DNA of 64,000 bases. Source: Phallus indusiatus (taxonomy: Eukaryota; Basidiomycota; Agaricomycetes; Phallales; Phallaceae). This document shows positions 1 through 11,952 of the stretch, in pieces (within the stretch, counting starts at the first letter, position 1; every line of letters begins with the position of its first letter). The notes beneath the pieces were generated by a model that was not told the origin of the DNA, searched no databases, and saw nothing but the letters and a program-made list of their open reading frames with translations. The translations under genes were made by a program, and so were the position numbers. The stretch covers positions 248,001-312,000 of the forward strand of contig JAQFWX010000028.1 in assembly GCA_027605045.1 (NCBI GenBank), written 5' to 3'.

Positions 1-489
1 AAAGCTATTTTTTGTGGTATACTCGTAGTAATATTGCATCCGGATCCGTTACATAACATAACAGTCTGGAGCTTTTTCCGTGTCAATGCGTGTCGATGAG
101 CCCAATTATTATCTGTCTACTATTGAATTGATTCTCCCATTTAGTATTTATGTAACGCATTTTCTACTTAAGCAAGATGCCGGACAGCCATGATAAGGCT
201 ACGCAAATTGGCAGGCACAATAATCTTCATCATAATTGGCGCAAAGTCATTTCAGATCATGATCAGACACTTCCCTTGTGATTTATCCCTATAGACTTTA
301 TTATTTTCTTCCCCACTTTCTCCTCTCCTTTCTTCCCACCTCCCCGAAATAAACACTTTTGAGCAACTTTCCAGATTTGGTCCTACACTACATCTCCAAC
401 TCCAAGGAAAAAGTAACAAACATTTCTGAGCGATCATCCATATTCTGAATAGAGTACTTTAATTTCTGTGATTCACAGAAGAGATCAAA

Positions 490-678
490 TCACAACCGAA
501 AAAAATAATGACTGGGAGTAGTCATTGCAAGTTTTATGGCGGTCTTAGCAGGGTACCTAGAACCGTAGAAGTTGCTTGAGATTGGTTGCGTGCCACCTGT
601 GCCGTAGGTGTTGGCACGTTTAAATTTGATCACATCATGCATAGGAAGGTCAGCTTTATTGACAACTTTCGCATTCAT
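490..678 (-). CDS. Weak small ORF, unrecognised
   Basis: An uninterrupted ORF of 62 codons starts with an ATG and ends at a TGA. The product is polar, with an internal Gly-Thr/Ser-rich stretch (TYGTGGTQPISSNFYGSRYP). I recognise no domain, signal peptide or membrane segment. It lies alone in about 870 bases of otherwise featureless sequence at the window edge and may be an exon of a gene that continues outside. It may equally be chance; no splice partner could be fixed. Confidence 0.2.
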   Translation of the reverse strand: MNAKVVNKADLPMHDVIKFKRANTYGTGGTQPISSNFYGSRYPAKTAIKLAMTTPSHYFFRL

Positions 679-877
679 GCTCTAACCTTAAGCTTGTTTT
701 TATTATTTGTACAGATACAGATATACATCGTGTAAGAGATAGTGATAGGCAGATGACGTTCAAGTTGTGCCTGATTCCAAGTCATTAATAAGACGGCTTT
801 TTACTTTTGTAGCGGTAATTATTCCATATCTTGGAAATCTTCAAATCGATTGACTTCATATAAGTGAAGACCGCATA

Positions 878-1540
878 TTAGATTATCTTGCTTCTTAGAT
901 AAGATTTTATATAGAATTTAAACGCACCGTTCGTTTCCGCTATTGCGCTGGTATTGTCGGGCTGTTGGGGAACTCTAGATATAAGATTAATATTATTCTT
1001 GTTTTCATCACGAGTTGACACGCATGATGGGCACGAGTCTAAACTTTGAACAACGACACCGCTGACACTGCTGTTGCTGTTGGACGTCACGGTGTCGGTG
1101 GCTGGCGTTATTACAATGGTGTTTAAATCATTAGGATCGCATGATGGGCACGAATCTACAATGCGGTTGGACGTGTCGGTGACCGGTGTTACAACTGTCC
1201 TTTCACGTAAAGCTCCGAGTCCTTCTTGGAATTCACCAGTGCCTGGATAATGATTAATGATTGATGATTGATGACGCATCATTCAGGTAAGTTATATATC
1301 TGCGATTGTTATTAAGCCACGTACTTGAAGTGACTGCGTTGTCAGAGTTCTGGATTGGTGACCCGCAAGCACTATTAGAGTAAGCGGAAGTCAGAGTTGT
1401 TGATTGAAGGTAAATGCTATCAGTTTTTCGTACATTCCGTTGTGATCTCCGTTTGCCCGTGATACGACAGCAGGCATGGCTAAAGCAGCCATGACGGAAA
1501 AGAACAAAATAATCAAAGAGATGACTTGGGAGGAGAACAT
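878..1540 (-). CDS. Small secreted repeat protein (3 exons)
   Basis: Hand splicing gives exons 1540-1434, 1371-1325 and 1242-878, with introns beginning GTACGA and GTACGT and ending in AG, and a protein of about 172 residues. Residues 1-29 form a clear signal peptide: a hydrophobic core (SLIILFFSVMAALA) then a polar stretch. The mature part holds two imperfect repeats of about 30-40 residues, each with a V[VI]TP[VA]TDT segment followed by DSCPSC, so four cysteines lie in two CPSC units. The protein has no known domain. Size, signal peptide and paired cysteines fit the fungal small-secreted-protein or effector-like class, but that is a class assignment and not a function. The start is the only ATG giving a signal peptide. 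The tail after about residue 150 could contain another splice. The nearest neighbour is a SUR7-like gene on the same strand. Confidence 0.6.
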
Positions 1541-2207
1541 TGTGTTGATTTTTATACGTGTGTTAGATAAAAGAGAATAGACGGAATGTCAGATGCGGGT
1601 GTGAGACGAGTAGAAATTCACTGTTGTCTGGGGTGTAGTGAGCCAGCAAGCAATTATTTTTATATGCTCTCATGAGGTCGAGATTTGAGAATCGTTTAAC
1701 TCGTTGGAAAACTTCATTCATCGCGATCGGCCGACGGTCTAGTCAAGTTCCGCACAACTTACTCCGATTTCATACTCCATAGCTAGTTTTGCCAGATCAA
1801 GCCAAACGGATTCCGATAACGTCTGTGTTTTTCCTCCGGTTAGGAAAGTCGATCCCGATAGACCTGTCAAGCCAACCCAAGCCAAATCAAACCAAATCGG
1901 ACTCGGAGCGGCAGTATGCCTTTACAAAAAAAGAGAAGCTCTGATAATTGTACCTAGCAAAAATTGATAAGGTATCATCATATTGGACTATTAAATGAGC
2001 GATGGGTAAAATACTAGGTACAAGAAAAACTTGTGTGCAAAAGTAAAAAGTGTGTGCGATTCTAAGAATTGTTCAAAAAGAAGGAAGGAAAGGTTTTTTG
2101 TCATAGAATTTTCGGACGTTGACGATGAGGCATAGAAGACGAACGAAAAGATCAAGAAAAAACGCAATCAAAAGCAGGAGTGTTTATGAATATCAGATTC
2201 TCTCTCT
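1541..2207. other. Intergenic, no gene seen
   Basis: Sequence between the secreted-protein gene and the 3' end of the SUR7-like gene. A short run of AAGCCAA-type near-repeats lies around 1850-1900. No coding potential or RNA gene is visible. A TATAAAA-like string sits only 10-16 nt upstream of the secreted-protein ATG, too close to act as its TATA box unless transcription starts further upstream. Confidence 0.5.
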
Positions 2208-3232
2208 CTAGCTCCTTCTGAATCTGCTAAAAGGCTTCTTCCAGAATGGAGTATCACTATCATAGTCGGGTGTAACAGTCGTCTCGACCATCTTTTTTTC
2301 GGCGTCGGCTGCGGCACGTGCTTTGCGTGCGCGGTGTCTTCCGAAGCAGACTGTGGAGCCTCCGAGGAGAGTGAGGATGAATGCGACAAGGGTCAACCAG
2401 AACCCTTGAGAAAGTATGTTAGTGCCTTTTTTTTTTTTTTAAGAAAGAGAGAAGGGTCGTATGTACCAGCGCCGAGATGTGTCTTGGCATCTACGTCATT
2501 CAGGTTTCCGACTGCGTTTTGAACGAGGACGAATAGAGCTATGTCTATTGCGAATGAGATGAGTGTGAGGAGTGCTGCGAGGAATGAGACGAGTGATGCG
2601 ATGCTATTTAGAAGGGGTGGGATGTTAGTGTGACGAGAGTGATGGAGATGGAGATGGAGAGTGGACTTGCAGTGAGACGAGGAGGTGGGTTGAGAGTGAG
2701 AGGAGGAATGCGACGAATATGGCTGCCGTTGCTGAGAAAAGAGTAAGTAAATTGGATTAAAGAGAGTGTGCAGTGTTGTGGCGTACCGACTGGATGAACT
2801 GCGAGACCGTTTGTCCAGCTGCCTTGAACACGCTCTGTCTGGCCATTTGTCGGGCCTTGAATCACTGTGGAGAGAGTAAGCGATAAGACACACAAGGTGA
2901 GAGGGTGGATGGAGTGCGTACGGAAAGAGTAGTCGTGTCCAGGGTGATCACACGTCTGATCGTTGTTGCTAGCATCCGTAATACAGAATCCCCAAATACC
3001 GAGCTATTGAGAGGGATATGAGCGCAATAGTAATATCTTTGATTAACAGCCCCACCTTGAGAGTACCGACAGGCTCGACAGATTGCACGACGACTTTGCC
3101 ACTGTCACTTGCGAAATCGACAGAGACAACTTCTAATGCGGTGAGGAAGGGTAAAGAGATGGATGCGATGAATTCGAGTACGAATGCGATGAATAGCACT
3201 ATTGACGCAAATGTCCAGAATATGCGGGCCAT
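2208..3232 (-). CDS. SUR7/PalI-family four-TM membrane protein
   Basis: Exon 1 (3232-3056) encodes the first membrane helix (ARIFWTFASIVLFIAFVLEF). Exon 2 (3003-2922) gives an LGIWGFC segment followed by a second cysteine (QTCDHPGHDY), the claudin-like W-x-C...C pattern of the SUR7/PalI family. Exon 3 (2864-2787) is extracellular. Exon 4 (from 2731) supplies helix 2 (AAIFVAFLLSL), a following exon helix 3 (AALLTLISFAIDIALFVLVQ), and the last exon helix 4 (FWLTLVAFILTLLGGSTVCF) and a basic tail. Family members sit in the plasma membrane, at eisosomes or in ambient-pH sensing; which role applies here cannot be told. One splice junction between helices 2 and 3 (around 2660-2605) I could not phase confidently. 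The gene is head-to-head with the PARP-E2 gene 255 bases away. Confidence 0.75.
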
Positions 3233-3487
3233 GGTCTGGTTCAATGGAGTGGAAAGAGAGGGAGGAAGGGAAGAGAGAAGAGAGGGCGGAGGAAGAGTGG
3301 ACGACAGGCACGAAGGGGACAAGAAAAAGGCGTCGATACTACTCGATTCAATAATGTGTGACTGTTCTCGACATCGTCAGACAAAAAAAACGTGATTTTC
3401 ATTCATACGTAGTATGACTAAGCATTCATCCCATGGATTCCCTTTTCTTTCGAACTCCGGTGTTCACACGCACCGCCACTGGATGTG
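3233..3487. promoter_or_regulatory. Shared divergent promoter region
   Basis: 255 bases between two divergently read start codons, the SUR7-like gene to the left and the PARP-E2 gene to the right. It must contain both 5' leaders and probably both core promoters. It is purine-rich on the plus strand near the SUR7 side (AGAGGGAGGAAGG-type runs), but no specific operator is recognised. Confidence 0.4.
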
Positions 3488-6400
3488 ATGAGATCTGCCA
3501 CCACCAGTAAGAACGACTCGATAATAACATCAACAGCAGCACCAACAGTAGCACCAACATCATCATCAAGAAAAAAACGCAAGGCTCGCCAAGTGTACCA
3601 ACGTCAAAAGAAACGACACTGCGCTGAGGATGAAAAGGTACACTCCGACTCTTTGTGTCCAGCTTAATTATACCCATCTGACACGCTCTCCTTTTGTTCT
3701 TAGTCGCGTGTTACAAGCGCGATGGAAATGGATTCTATCTCTTCAACATCAACATCTGAAACTCTTTCTCTAACCTCAAAAAACGCTCATTTAAAAGGCC
3801 GTAAACGATTTCTCGCCGATTTGCACGATTTACAACACGCCACCCCCTTTCATTTTTCATTCAATGGCGTCCATCTTAGCAGTACGTTCCCAATATCTTT
3901 TCTTTTACATATTTCCTAACATGAACGTAGAAATTAAACCCGGAGACGAAGAAGGCTCCGTCGAACTTGTCATCAGTACTGCTGATCACCCCTATACGCC
4001 ACCCCCGCATACAACAGAGGATCCCATACTCGCGCTCACCTTATTCATAGACGCCACTTCTTCCTACCCGCGCGACCACTCTTTATTCTCATTCACTCAG
4101 AATACAACCGACTTGGAACCGTATCTATTGCAAATTATAGAGTCTATCGCCAGTTTGAAACCTAGACCGCTTGAACGCACTGTTAAAAGTATTATGAAGA
4201 GTGTTGCTGCGTCTGTTCGAGAGAAATGCTTCGTTCCGCCTGAAGAAGAAGAAGAAGATCAAGCCGAAGAAGCTGAAGAGGAAGCAGAAGAGAGTGATCA
4301 AGGATCGTTCTATGATTATGAATACGACGAACCTCCAGTTCTTGAACCCGCACGCCACTCAAACTCTCACTTTGACCCTCAATTAACGCGCCATGAAATT
4401 CCATTCTCGCTTACCCTTCTCCGCGCACACTTTAATCAAATCATCAAAGCGTCGTATAAACCTGGTTTTTACACTATCAACCCAAACCCAAACGATTTTG
4501 AATACGCTCTGTCGGTGTCGTATCCTATCTCGCGTCTCGGCGTTCCACCTCGTGCTCTTGTAGCGTGGGATCGGAGACTCGTCAACACTTCCTCTTCTTC
4601 TTCTTCTTCTTCTTCTGAGCCATCTAAAGTTAAACGTCTGGTGCTCGTTATTTCGGGGTTGTTTAAAGACTATCCGGTTCTTGACGAAAGTGCTTGTCCC
4701 CTTCAGATTGGAGGAGGAGGAGGGAACAACAAGATCAAGTTTAGTGTCGGGTTGTGTGAAGGCACGGGGTATAAACCGAGCAAAGAAGGTGTATTACACG
4801 CTATAAGGAGTTTTACCTCCGGCTCCGGTTCCGGTAGTGGTGGTGGCAGCAGCGGTTCGGGTGTCAATTTTGAAAAGGCTAAGAGGAGTCAAGTTGATAA
4901 TTCGTTTGAAAAGTTTAGTTTGAGTTCGAGTTTTGAGCATGTTTTGAAAGAGGATTTGGTTCCTTTGTTGCGGATTCGACTTCGGTATGGCAGTGGTGGT
5001 ACTGGTGCTCAGGCTGGGTTAGGACTTGGATGGGCGGGTGCGGAGGTCGTGTGGACGAGAGCCAAGGCGATGCAGACCGGTGTTGATAACGAACTTGTCC
5101 AATCGTGTCAAAAGGTAACGATCGTACTCTTCTTTTCGCGATTATGATTTTTACCTGAATATTAGGAAATTGAAGAGGCCGAGTTGGAAGATCAAGAACT
5201 TTGCAAAACGCACGATCTCCCAAATACACCTCTTCCCTCAAATGGACCCCTTAACTTTCCACTCCTGGCATACGAGTATCTCATCCGCTGTTTCAAATTA
5301 TGCACGCGATACTGTCAAGTCTGTCACACCCGTACCCGAACCCGAACCTATTCCTCCCAATCCCAATCTAACTCTCAATTTCAATCTCAATCTGAACTCG
5401 CTGACTCTCGAATGGAAATCGAATCACTCAAACCCTACATCTGCACCTCCCAACTCTGCACGTACCAATTCTACACCTTCAATTTCGGATTACCGATCGA
5501 GTATGAAGTGATGGTGAATACGAGTGTTGTGGATTTGTTGGTTTCGTTGACGTATGTTGCGGCGCATGAGGGGCAGCTTGGTTCAGGGGGAATTGGGAAT
5601 GGGGTTGGGAATGCGATTGGGAATGGGGTTGGGAATGGGGTTGGGGATGGGTTGAGTTCGTGGTTTGGATCTGGGTTTGGGTATGAGGGCACGGTGGGGA
5701 GGATGCCTGTTGGGTTAGGGATGAGAGTTCCGTTTCCGAAGATGCCGGGTTCTGAGGCTTGGAAAATGGGGAGTGAGGTTGTGGTTGGGGAGGATGGGAT
5801 GGTTGAGTTTGATGAATTGAGTATCGAATTTGTAAGTGGACCACAACACCCGCCACCACATAATGAATGACCCTTTTTTTACACTAGAAACGGATGGCGA
5901 TTTGTGAAATGTTGGATTGTCTACCTTCAATTCAACATATGAAAATGTATCTCGAATGGTTTACTGCTAACCCTGACGACTTTAACTCCAACAACAACAA
6001 CAACAACACCTCTAATCTCAATGGTGGAGGAAGACCTCAACTTAAAGATATGGATCCGTCCATTCCACAAGCCGCATGGCTCATTTTAAGGTGGTGTGTC
6101 GCTTCGTCGACGAGTTTTATTGAGGAGATTGAAGATAATGATGAACATGTTTCGAACATCAGTTGAGTCCTTTGATTTCATACCTTTCGAGGATTGTGTT
6201 TTTTTAAAGGTTTTTGGGATAGGTAAAGAGTATAAACAGTTTAGGTTTAGTGTTGGTGCTCCTGATAAAGAAGCGGTTCGTGATACTCTGTTTTTTTCTC
6301 TGTTAGAGAAGATATATATGATTTTTTTTTGTTATTATTAGAGGTATCGAGATGCGTTGGAGAAAGCTAAACAACGGAACGAGAACGTTAAAAAATATCC

Positions 6401-8709
6401 AGTTCTTTACGTACGTCCCACTTCTTCCCCCCTCCTTTTTCTTAATGCTCACCTTACACAGGCATTCCACGGCAGTCCTATCCGAAACTGGCACTCGGTA
6501 CGTTTCTCTCTTTTTTCTTTTTTTTTTTTTACCCCGCAATGAACCTCACCTTTTTTTAATATTATATTAAGATCATCCGAGAAGGTCTCCTCATAAAAGA
6601 CGCTCTACACGGCCGCGCATACGGACACGGCGTCTACTTTTCACAAGACGCGTCGGTTTCTATGAATTCTTATGCTACGTCGTTTTTGGTTCACCGAGCT
6701 GCGAGTTCGAGTTCGAGTTCGAAGAGTTTGGGTTCGGGTTCGGATTTTGGGTGGAGTAAATCGGCGATAGGTCCTATTTCGGTGGTTGCGCTCGCTGAGA
6801 TTGTGAATCTCCCTAAAGAGTTTACGAGTTCGAATCCTTATTATGTTGTTCAGAATGTGGATTGGATTATGTGGTATGTGTTTCTCTCTCTCAAAAAAAA
6901 AAAAGAAAGAAAGAAAAGGAAAGAGAAATTGATTTTTTTTTTTCTAGTCGGTATCTTCTTGTTAAAAAAGGAGCAAAACCCCAATTGTCGAATCAATTAA
7001 GTTTGGGTTCGGTTGTAGACCCGAAAATGAGAATTTTAGCGGGACTAGGACCTGCACCTGCACCGGGACCAGGAACGGGGTTAAGTCCACCGGCAGAAGA
7101 ATTAGATAACGCTAATAGCGTTGTACTCGGTTCTCCAAACGCACGATATATGAAGCTCGATCCGCTTAACAAGTTGACAATTGGAAGTGATGTTGTTAGA
7201 ATTCCGGAGCAGAGTTATTTGTGTGGACTTGATGCTGCTTTTTATGAGAAGTCCAAGGCCGGGGGTAATCGGAAAAGGAGGCAAAAGGGGGGTGGAAGTT
7301 GTGAGAAGGAGGAGTGCGTGTGGGATTGGGAGGATGAGAGGATTATTTTTGGGGATTCGGAGAGTTGTGATGGTGATGGTGTCAATGGTGATGGTGTAGT
7401 GGATGTTGATGGTGATATTGACGGTGTAGTGGATGAAGATGAAGATAAGGATGAGGTGGAAGATAGTGTTGTTAACACTGTCAACGAATGGAAACACAAT
7501 GAAATTTGGGTTAACCCCAATCCCAATCTCGATTCCGCTCCCGAATCGACCTCGAGTTCCAGTTCGCGTTCAGGTTTCAAATCTATATTCAAGTCAAAAT
7601 CTAATCCTAATTCTAATCCCAATCCCAATCCTGGCAATCCACTCGCGATTGGATATCAGCTTTTACCACCACCGACACATTCGACACCTCGAGCTGTTCT
7701 TGCGCTTCAACGGGAGTTTCAAACGATGATGAAAGAGCAGAAAGCTGCTGAAGCGGCGGAGGCGAAGAAAAGGAAGGGTGCGATGAGTTTGAGGAGTGGT
7801 TTGAGGAGTAGTAGTGGTGGTGCGGCAGCGAGGGTGGCGACGATGGCGGAGCTTGGGTGGTTTATTGTTGAAGATTTGATGGAGGATAATTTGTTTAGGT
7901 GGATAGTTGAGTAAGTGGATTTCTGGGATTTTCATTGGGTGGTTTCGAAAACATTGATGGGTGATGTTGTAGATTGCATTCGTTTGATTCGAGTTTGCCT
8001 ATTGCGCAAGATATGGCTAACCAGTAAAGTCCTTCCCCTTGCAGTGTTTCAAATTTCTTCTCATCTCGATTTATTTTGATTAGCAACATTCCGTCTTTTT
8101 TATTCGAAATTCGGTTTCCGGACAGATTTCCTATTCAACCTCCGTTTTTCCGTGTTATCAAACCGCGAGTGTTGCCTTTCGCTCAGGTAAAACTCTTACA
8201 TCAGCCTTTTCTTTTTCACGCTTATGCTATGGTTCTAGGGAGGTGGAGGACATATTACAGCCGGTGGATCCATCTGTATGGATCTTCTCACTTCGGATGG
8301 ATGGCTTCCCAGCTACAGGTACGAAATTTAGTATTTTCTCTTTTAACCAATTTAATGGAGCTCTCTCTCTCCTTCCTCTTTCCCTTTTTTCGAATCAGTA
8401 TCTCCGCCGTACTTTTGCAAATTAAATTGGCCATCTCGAACTTAGAACCTCAACCTGCTCGACTTGCGTATAATTGGCAAACGTAAATGAAACGAACCTC
8501 TTTTTTCTCATGATCAGATGATTCATTTTTTTAATAGTCCTTATTCGATTAGTGAAGCTTTGGAAGGATATAAACGGGCTGCTAATGCGCACGGATGGAA
8601 AGTATGTTTTTTAATTTTTGGCTTCGTTGTGTTTTGGTAAGAGTGCTGATGTTTATTTAATGCGCGTTTCAATTAGATTCCTGAGGGAATAGAACGAATT
8701 GCTCAATGA
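3488..8709 (+). CDS. PARP domain-E2 ubiquitin-conjugating fusion protein
   Basis: Sixteen exons join in frame (3488-3637, 3704-3881, 3931-5114, 5166-5831, 5888-6148, 6210-6275, 6342-6410, 6462-6497, 6572-6873, 6948-7910, 7973-8023, 8084-8186, 8239-8318, 8399-8482, 8538-8601, 8677-8709) for 1,429 residues. Residues about 105-190 look RWD-like, followed by an acidic E/D run. Residues about 520-640 carry CxxC and C-x4-C pairs and a VVDLLVSLTYVAA segment. The PARP core spans about 815-980: FHGSPIRNWHS (His 861), HGRAYGHGVYFS (Tyr 892) and a strand ending CRYLLV where poly-ADP-ribosylating PARPs have Glu, so mono-ADP-ribosylation is more likely. The C-terminal 140 residues are a UBE2Q-like E2 fold with GGHITAGGSICMDLLT, whose Cys 1356 is the expected ubiquitin thioester site. 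Gly/Ser and Asp-rich linkers are low-complexity. Known family: fungal PARP-UBC proteins. Inferred role: coupling ADP-ribosylation to ubiquitin transfer. The start is the first in-frame ATG. Confidence 0.9.
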
Positions 8710-8961
8710 ATTGAAGATTTGAATACAAAATTTTCGTCATCGTCTCACTATTAGATTTTTTTTTTGGTTTTTTTTTTCGATTTCTTTGTGGTCGTTGTCG
8801 ACTTGGGTTCAGTAAATATGTTTTGTTTTCCTTTGTATTATTGTTTTCTACTTTGTAGTATGTCATCTCAAAATAATGCAATAATAGTTTTCATACACAT
8901 CATAATCCCAAAAACGTTGATACAATCGAGTCATGTAAAGATCAAACATCATTTCCTTGAA
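8710..8961. other. Convergent intergenic region
   Basis: About 250 bases between the stop of the PARP-E2 gene and the stop of permease copy 1, which face each other. It is T-rich just after the first stop, as expected of 3' ends. The tail from about 8896 is homologous to 13441 onward, so the left boundary of the cytosine-salvage duplication lies here. Confidence 0.5.
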
Positions 8962-11422
8962 TCATAGACGATCTGGTTGGATATCCTCAGATTTTTTGAC
9001 ACCCCATCGTCTGGGAGATTCATAACATCGTTCAATGGTTCGTAAGATCGGGTATATAATCGCTGTGAACCCGAGGGATAACTCGAATCCTACGTCTCCT
9101 CCGAAAGCTGGATCTCCGACTAAATTAAATCAAACCAGTTCGGGTTTACTATATGAGTTGATTAAGCATGCGTAGGGGAAAAACACCCACTTTTGGCACC
9201 GATTATACCAATGTACCATAACGTGGCCATCCCTATCAATATTGAAACATTTAACGTTTGAGTATTTTGTTGAGAGAAACTCCTATACCACGTACCAAAA
9301 ACAGCACCCATAATGCCGACACACATTGAAATAGCTGCTGCAATACCCAAAGGAAGCCGTGTATGATCCATGTAGTCGTCTACGTTATAATTGCTCCATT
9401 TGGATTTTCGGAATATGATATGCTCTTCTATTAGAATTGCACAGTATATTGAGAGCCAGTACTTGAAAAATCATTCATTTAACTTTTTTTTTGAATACTT
9501 AAAGGGCGTGGGACGTACGGAAAGGATGACGAGAAGTGTGTCCAGCCATGATTCGAAATGGCTTGCGCCGATAATACTGAGGATGATGTATGCGACCGTT
9601 CCGCCCATCACGAGGAAGACTCGCTTTTTAATGGAGGTACTATTAGTATTGTATTTGGGAGCGGTTTAAATGACGTACTGGAATGGCTTGTGCATATTTT
9701 CCAAGGACTTGGAATGTTAAAGCGAAGCTTTGATTTGCAATGGTGAGATGGGGATTGTTCCTAAAAGATTTTTTGGGACGTACCTGTACATATTTGGAAT
9801 ATCTACGATAGATAAAAAAGAAAAAATGAGCTGTGAGAAGATGGGAGTCGTCGACGCTAAGATGAACGTACTATTCGCCACAATACTCAAAGCCATCTAA
9901 TTCAAAGAATAAAAGCAACAGCTCAGATATCTCTGACTATTTATCCCTATGACAGAAACTCGCTTACGATGACGAGACAGAACTTTCCAAATCCTTTTGC
10001 AGGCTCTAGAGCAGCGCCAACCAATCCACCCACGCCACCATCTGTGAACGCTGTTTCCCAATCCTGGCGTGTCGTGATTCCGGTTGCTAGACCGGCCCCG
10101 AGCGATTCAATGAGAATGAGAGGTAGGTTGAGCCCTAGATAGTTGAGAAGGAATATTCTTGTAGACGAGGATGTTGTAGACATCTGGACTGTGTAGTCTG
10201 ATTGGAGTGAGAAAAGAGTTACGTTCATCGTTAATTTGGCGCGAACTGAGAGCGTTCTTACCGGCAGCATAACTGCACCATCCAATTCCAAATCCGGTTA
10301 TGGCAGCACCAAAACTAAGAACACCCCCTTTTACACTTTCCAGTTCATCGCTTGAAGCGGTTACGCTCCCTAAATCCATATCTCGAGCCGATAAACCGAG
10401 CAAAACGAGAAATATGATAGCAATTGGAATCCACGCGTATCGTTCGTACGTGTGCACGACTTTGTAGCCGAAGAATGGGGCGAGAAAGGATAGGAGCGCG
10501 ATGATGATGATTGCAAGTGCGGTAGGTATTTGATGCGTTGTTGAGATGGCGCGAAGGGTTTGAGAGCCGACGATTGCTAGAAACAAAAAGGTTTTTGTTA
10601 GATGGGAGAAAAAGAAAACTGGTTTCAGGTTTACTGTTTATGGTTGACCAGCCGACACATGCAATGATGTTTAGAACGACGGGGAAAAGTGAGACTGTAT
10701 TGGATTAGTGAAGAAGGTTTTTAGTGATGCCAGGAAGAACCGACCCCAGTATCCGAAGCTGAATCTTGTAATGGTCATTTGGCGAAGTCCGAGTTTGGCG
10801 CCAAAGACGGAAAAGAAAGCAACAGGAAGCTGTAAAGAGAAACATTGAGCATAGAGAAAGAGCTTTACATTAAGAAACCCACGTACAGTAGACAACAAGT
10901 TGAAAAATATGATGGTCAAAATAGAGATCTTCCCGCTCAGTCCAAAAGTCGAGGGTCCTAACGTCCCCAGAGCAAGCGTAGATATCTTTAAGACAAAAAG
11001 AGCGTTCCAGGTAAATTCAAATGTAAATAAAATAATTTGCAAGACGTCTGAGGCATTCACCGTGCAATTAGCGGCCAGCCACAACCAAAGATTATCCCAC
11101 CAATCTCGTTTAGTCGGTGGTACTTTCTCCTCTGGTAACACACGCTCGATACCGCGCACTTCAATGCCGTACTTGTCTATGGCTTTGACGACCGCCCACA
11201 TCTACATAGTAAGAATAACATCGACACGACCGGACGCCCCGACGTCATTAGGAATGGGCTTCTCTCGAGAAGAGATAAAAATCGAACCTTTCCCAGGATC
11301 CCGTTGGATCTGAATGCTGCGCCCGCCCCTAGTTCCTGATTCTGGGCGATGGTACCATCCTCGCTGCCTTCAAGAAGGTCAGAAGGGTCCTTCTTTTCGT
11401 TGTAGTAAGAGGGAGAGGACAT
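8962..11422 (-). CDS. FCY2: Purine-cytosine permease, NCS1 family (copy 1)
   Basis: A many-exon gene of about 500 residues whose exons join cleanly. The hydrophilic N-terminus is followed by a KRDWWDNLWLWLAANC segment, then GTLGPSTFGLSGKISIL, GAKLGLRQMTITRFSFGYWG, an AAITGFGIGWCSYAAD stretch, the NIPNMYS motif and LGKYAQAIP, all hallmarks of fungal Fcy2-type proton symporters for cytosine and purines, with about 12 membrane helices in the plasma membrane. It ends about 250 bases from the PARP-E2 gene. It is head-to-head with the cytosine deaminase, so import and deamination of cytosine are encoded side by side and may share a promoter. The start MSSPSYYNEKKDP is preferred; an in-frame ATG six codons upstream is possible. 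No break was seen. Substrate preference within the family cannot be decided from sequence. Confidence 0.9.
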
Positions 11423-11952
11423 GAGTTTGGTCTGAATCAAAGCTGGAGGGTTCCGTTGGGGTTATACCGGAATTTGTTTTTCCAGGTCCACGCTTAGGTA
11501 GATTAATTCTCAGAGATTTTCTATTTGCTGGCGATAAGACTTTTTCTTGGTAATTTTCGTACTTAGATCGGGAAACGGTCACGTGACAAGATGGAGCTCG
11601 ACTATTCCAGATTCCTGCCTTTGTTTTTGCGCAGGTCTTGAAGACAAAAAATACGAGTAAATATGGGAATCCAGACAAGCAAGGATTCTTACCATGCACT
11701 CTATATAAAGTAAAAAGTAAAACGTGCCGCGTTTTAGGGGTTCTGGCTTTCATTTTAATGCTAGTCGTCAGGAACAGAACTAAACTTACGCGTTCCGGCG
11801 ATACATCCCGAGCTCGGATCATTTTCTTATCTCTCTCCTCATCCTTCTTTATCACGGTTGCTTTTTTCATTTTTTGATTTCCGCTTCCCACAGCCCTGTG
11901 TTAAAAAAAGCGAGTGCACGCGACCGACTGAACTTGCGAACACTGGGAGAGC
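11423..11952. promoter_or_regulatory. Divergent permease/deaminase promoter region
   Basis: 530 bases separate the two start codons. Shared control of uptake and deamination is a reasonable inference from this arrangement, but no transcription-factor site is identified. The corresponding region of the second copy (15958-16384) is only partly alignable. Confidence 0.4.
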
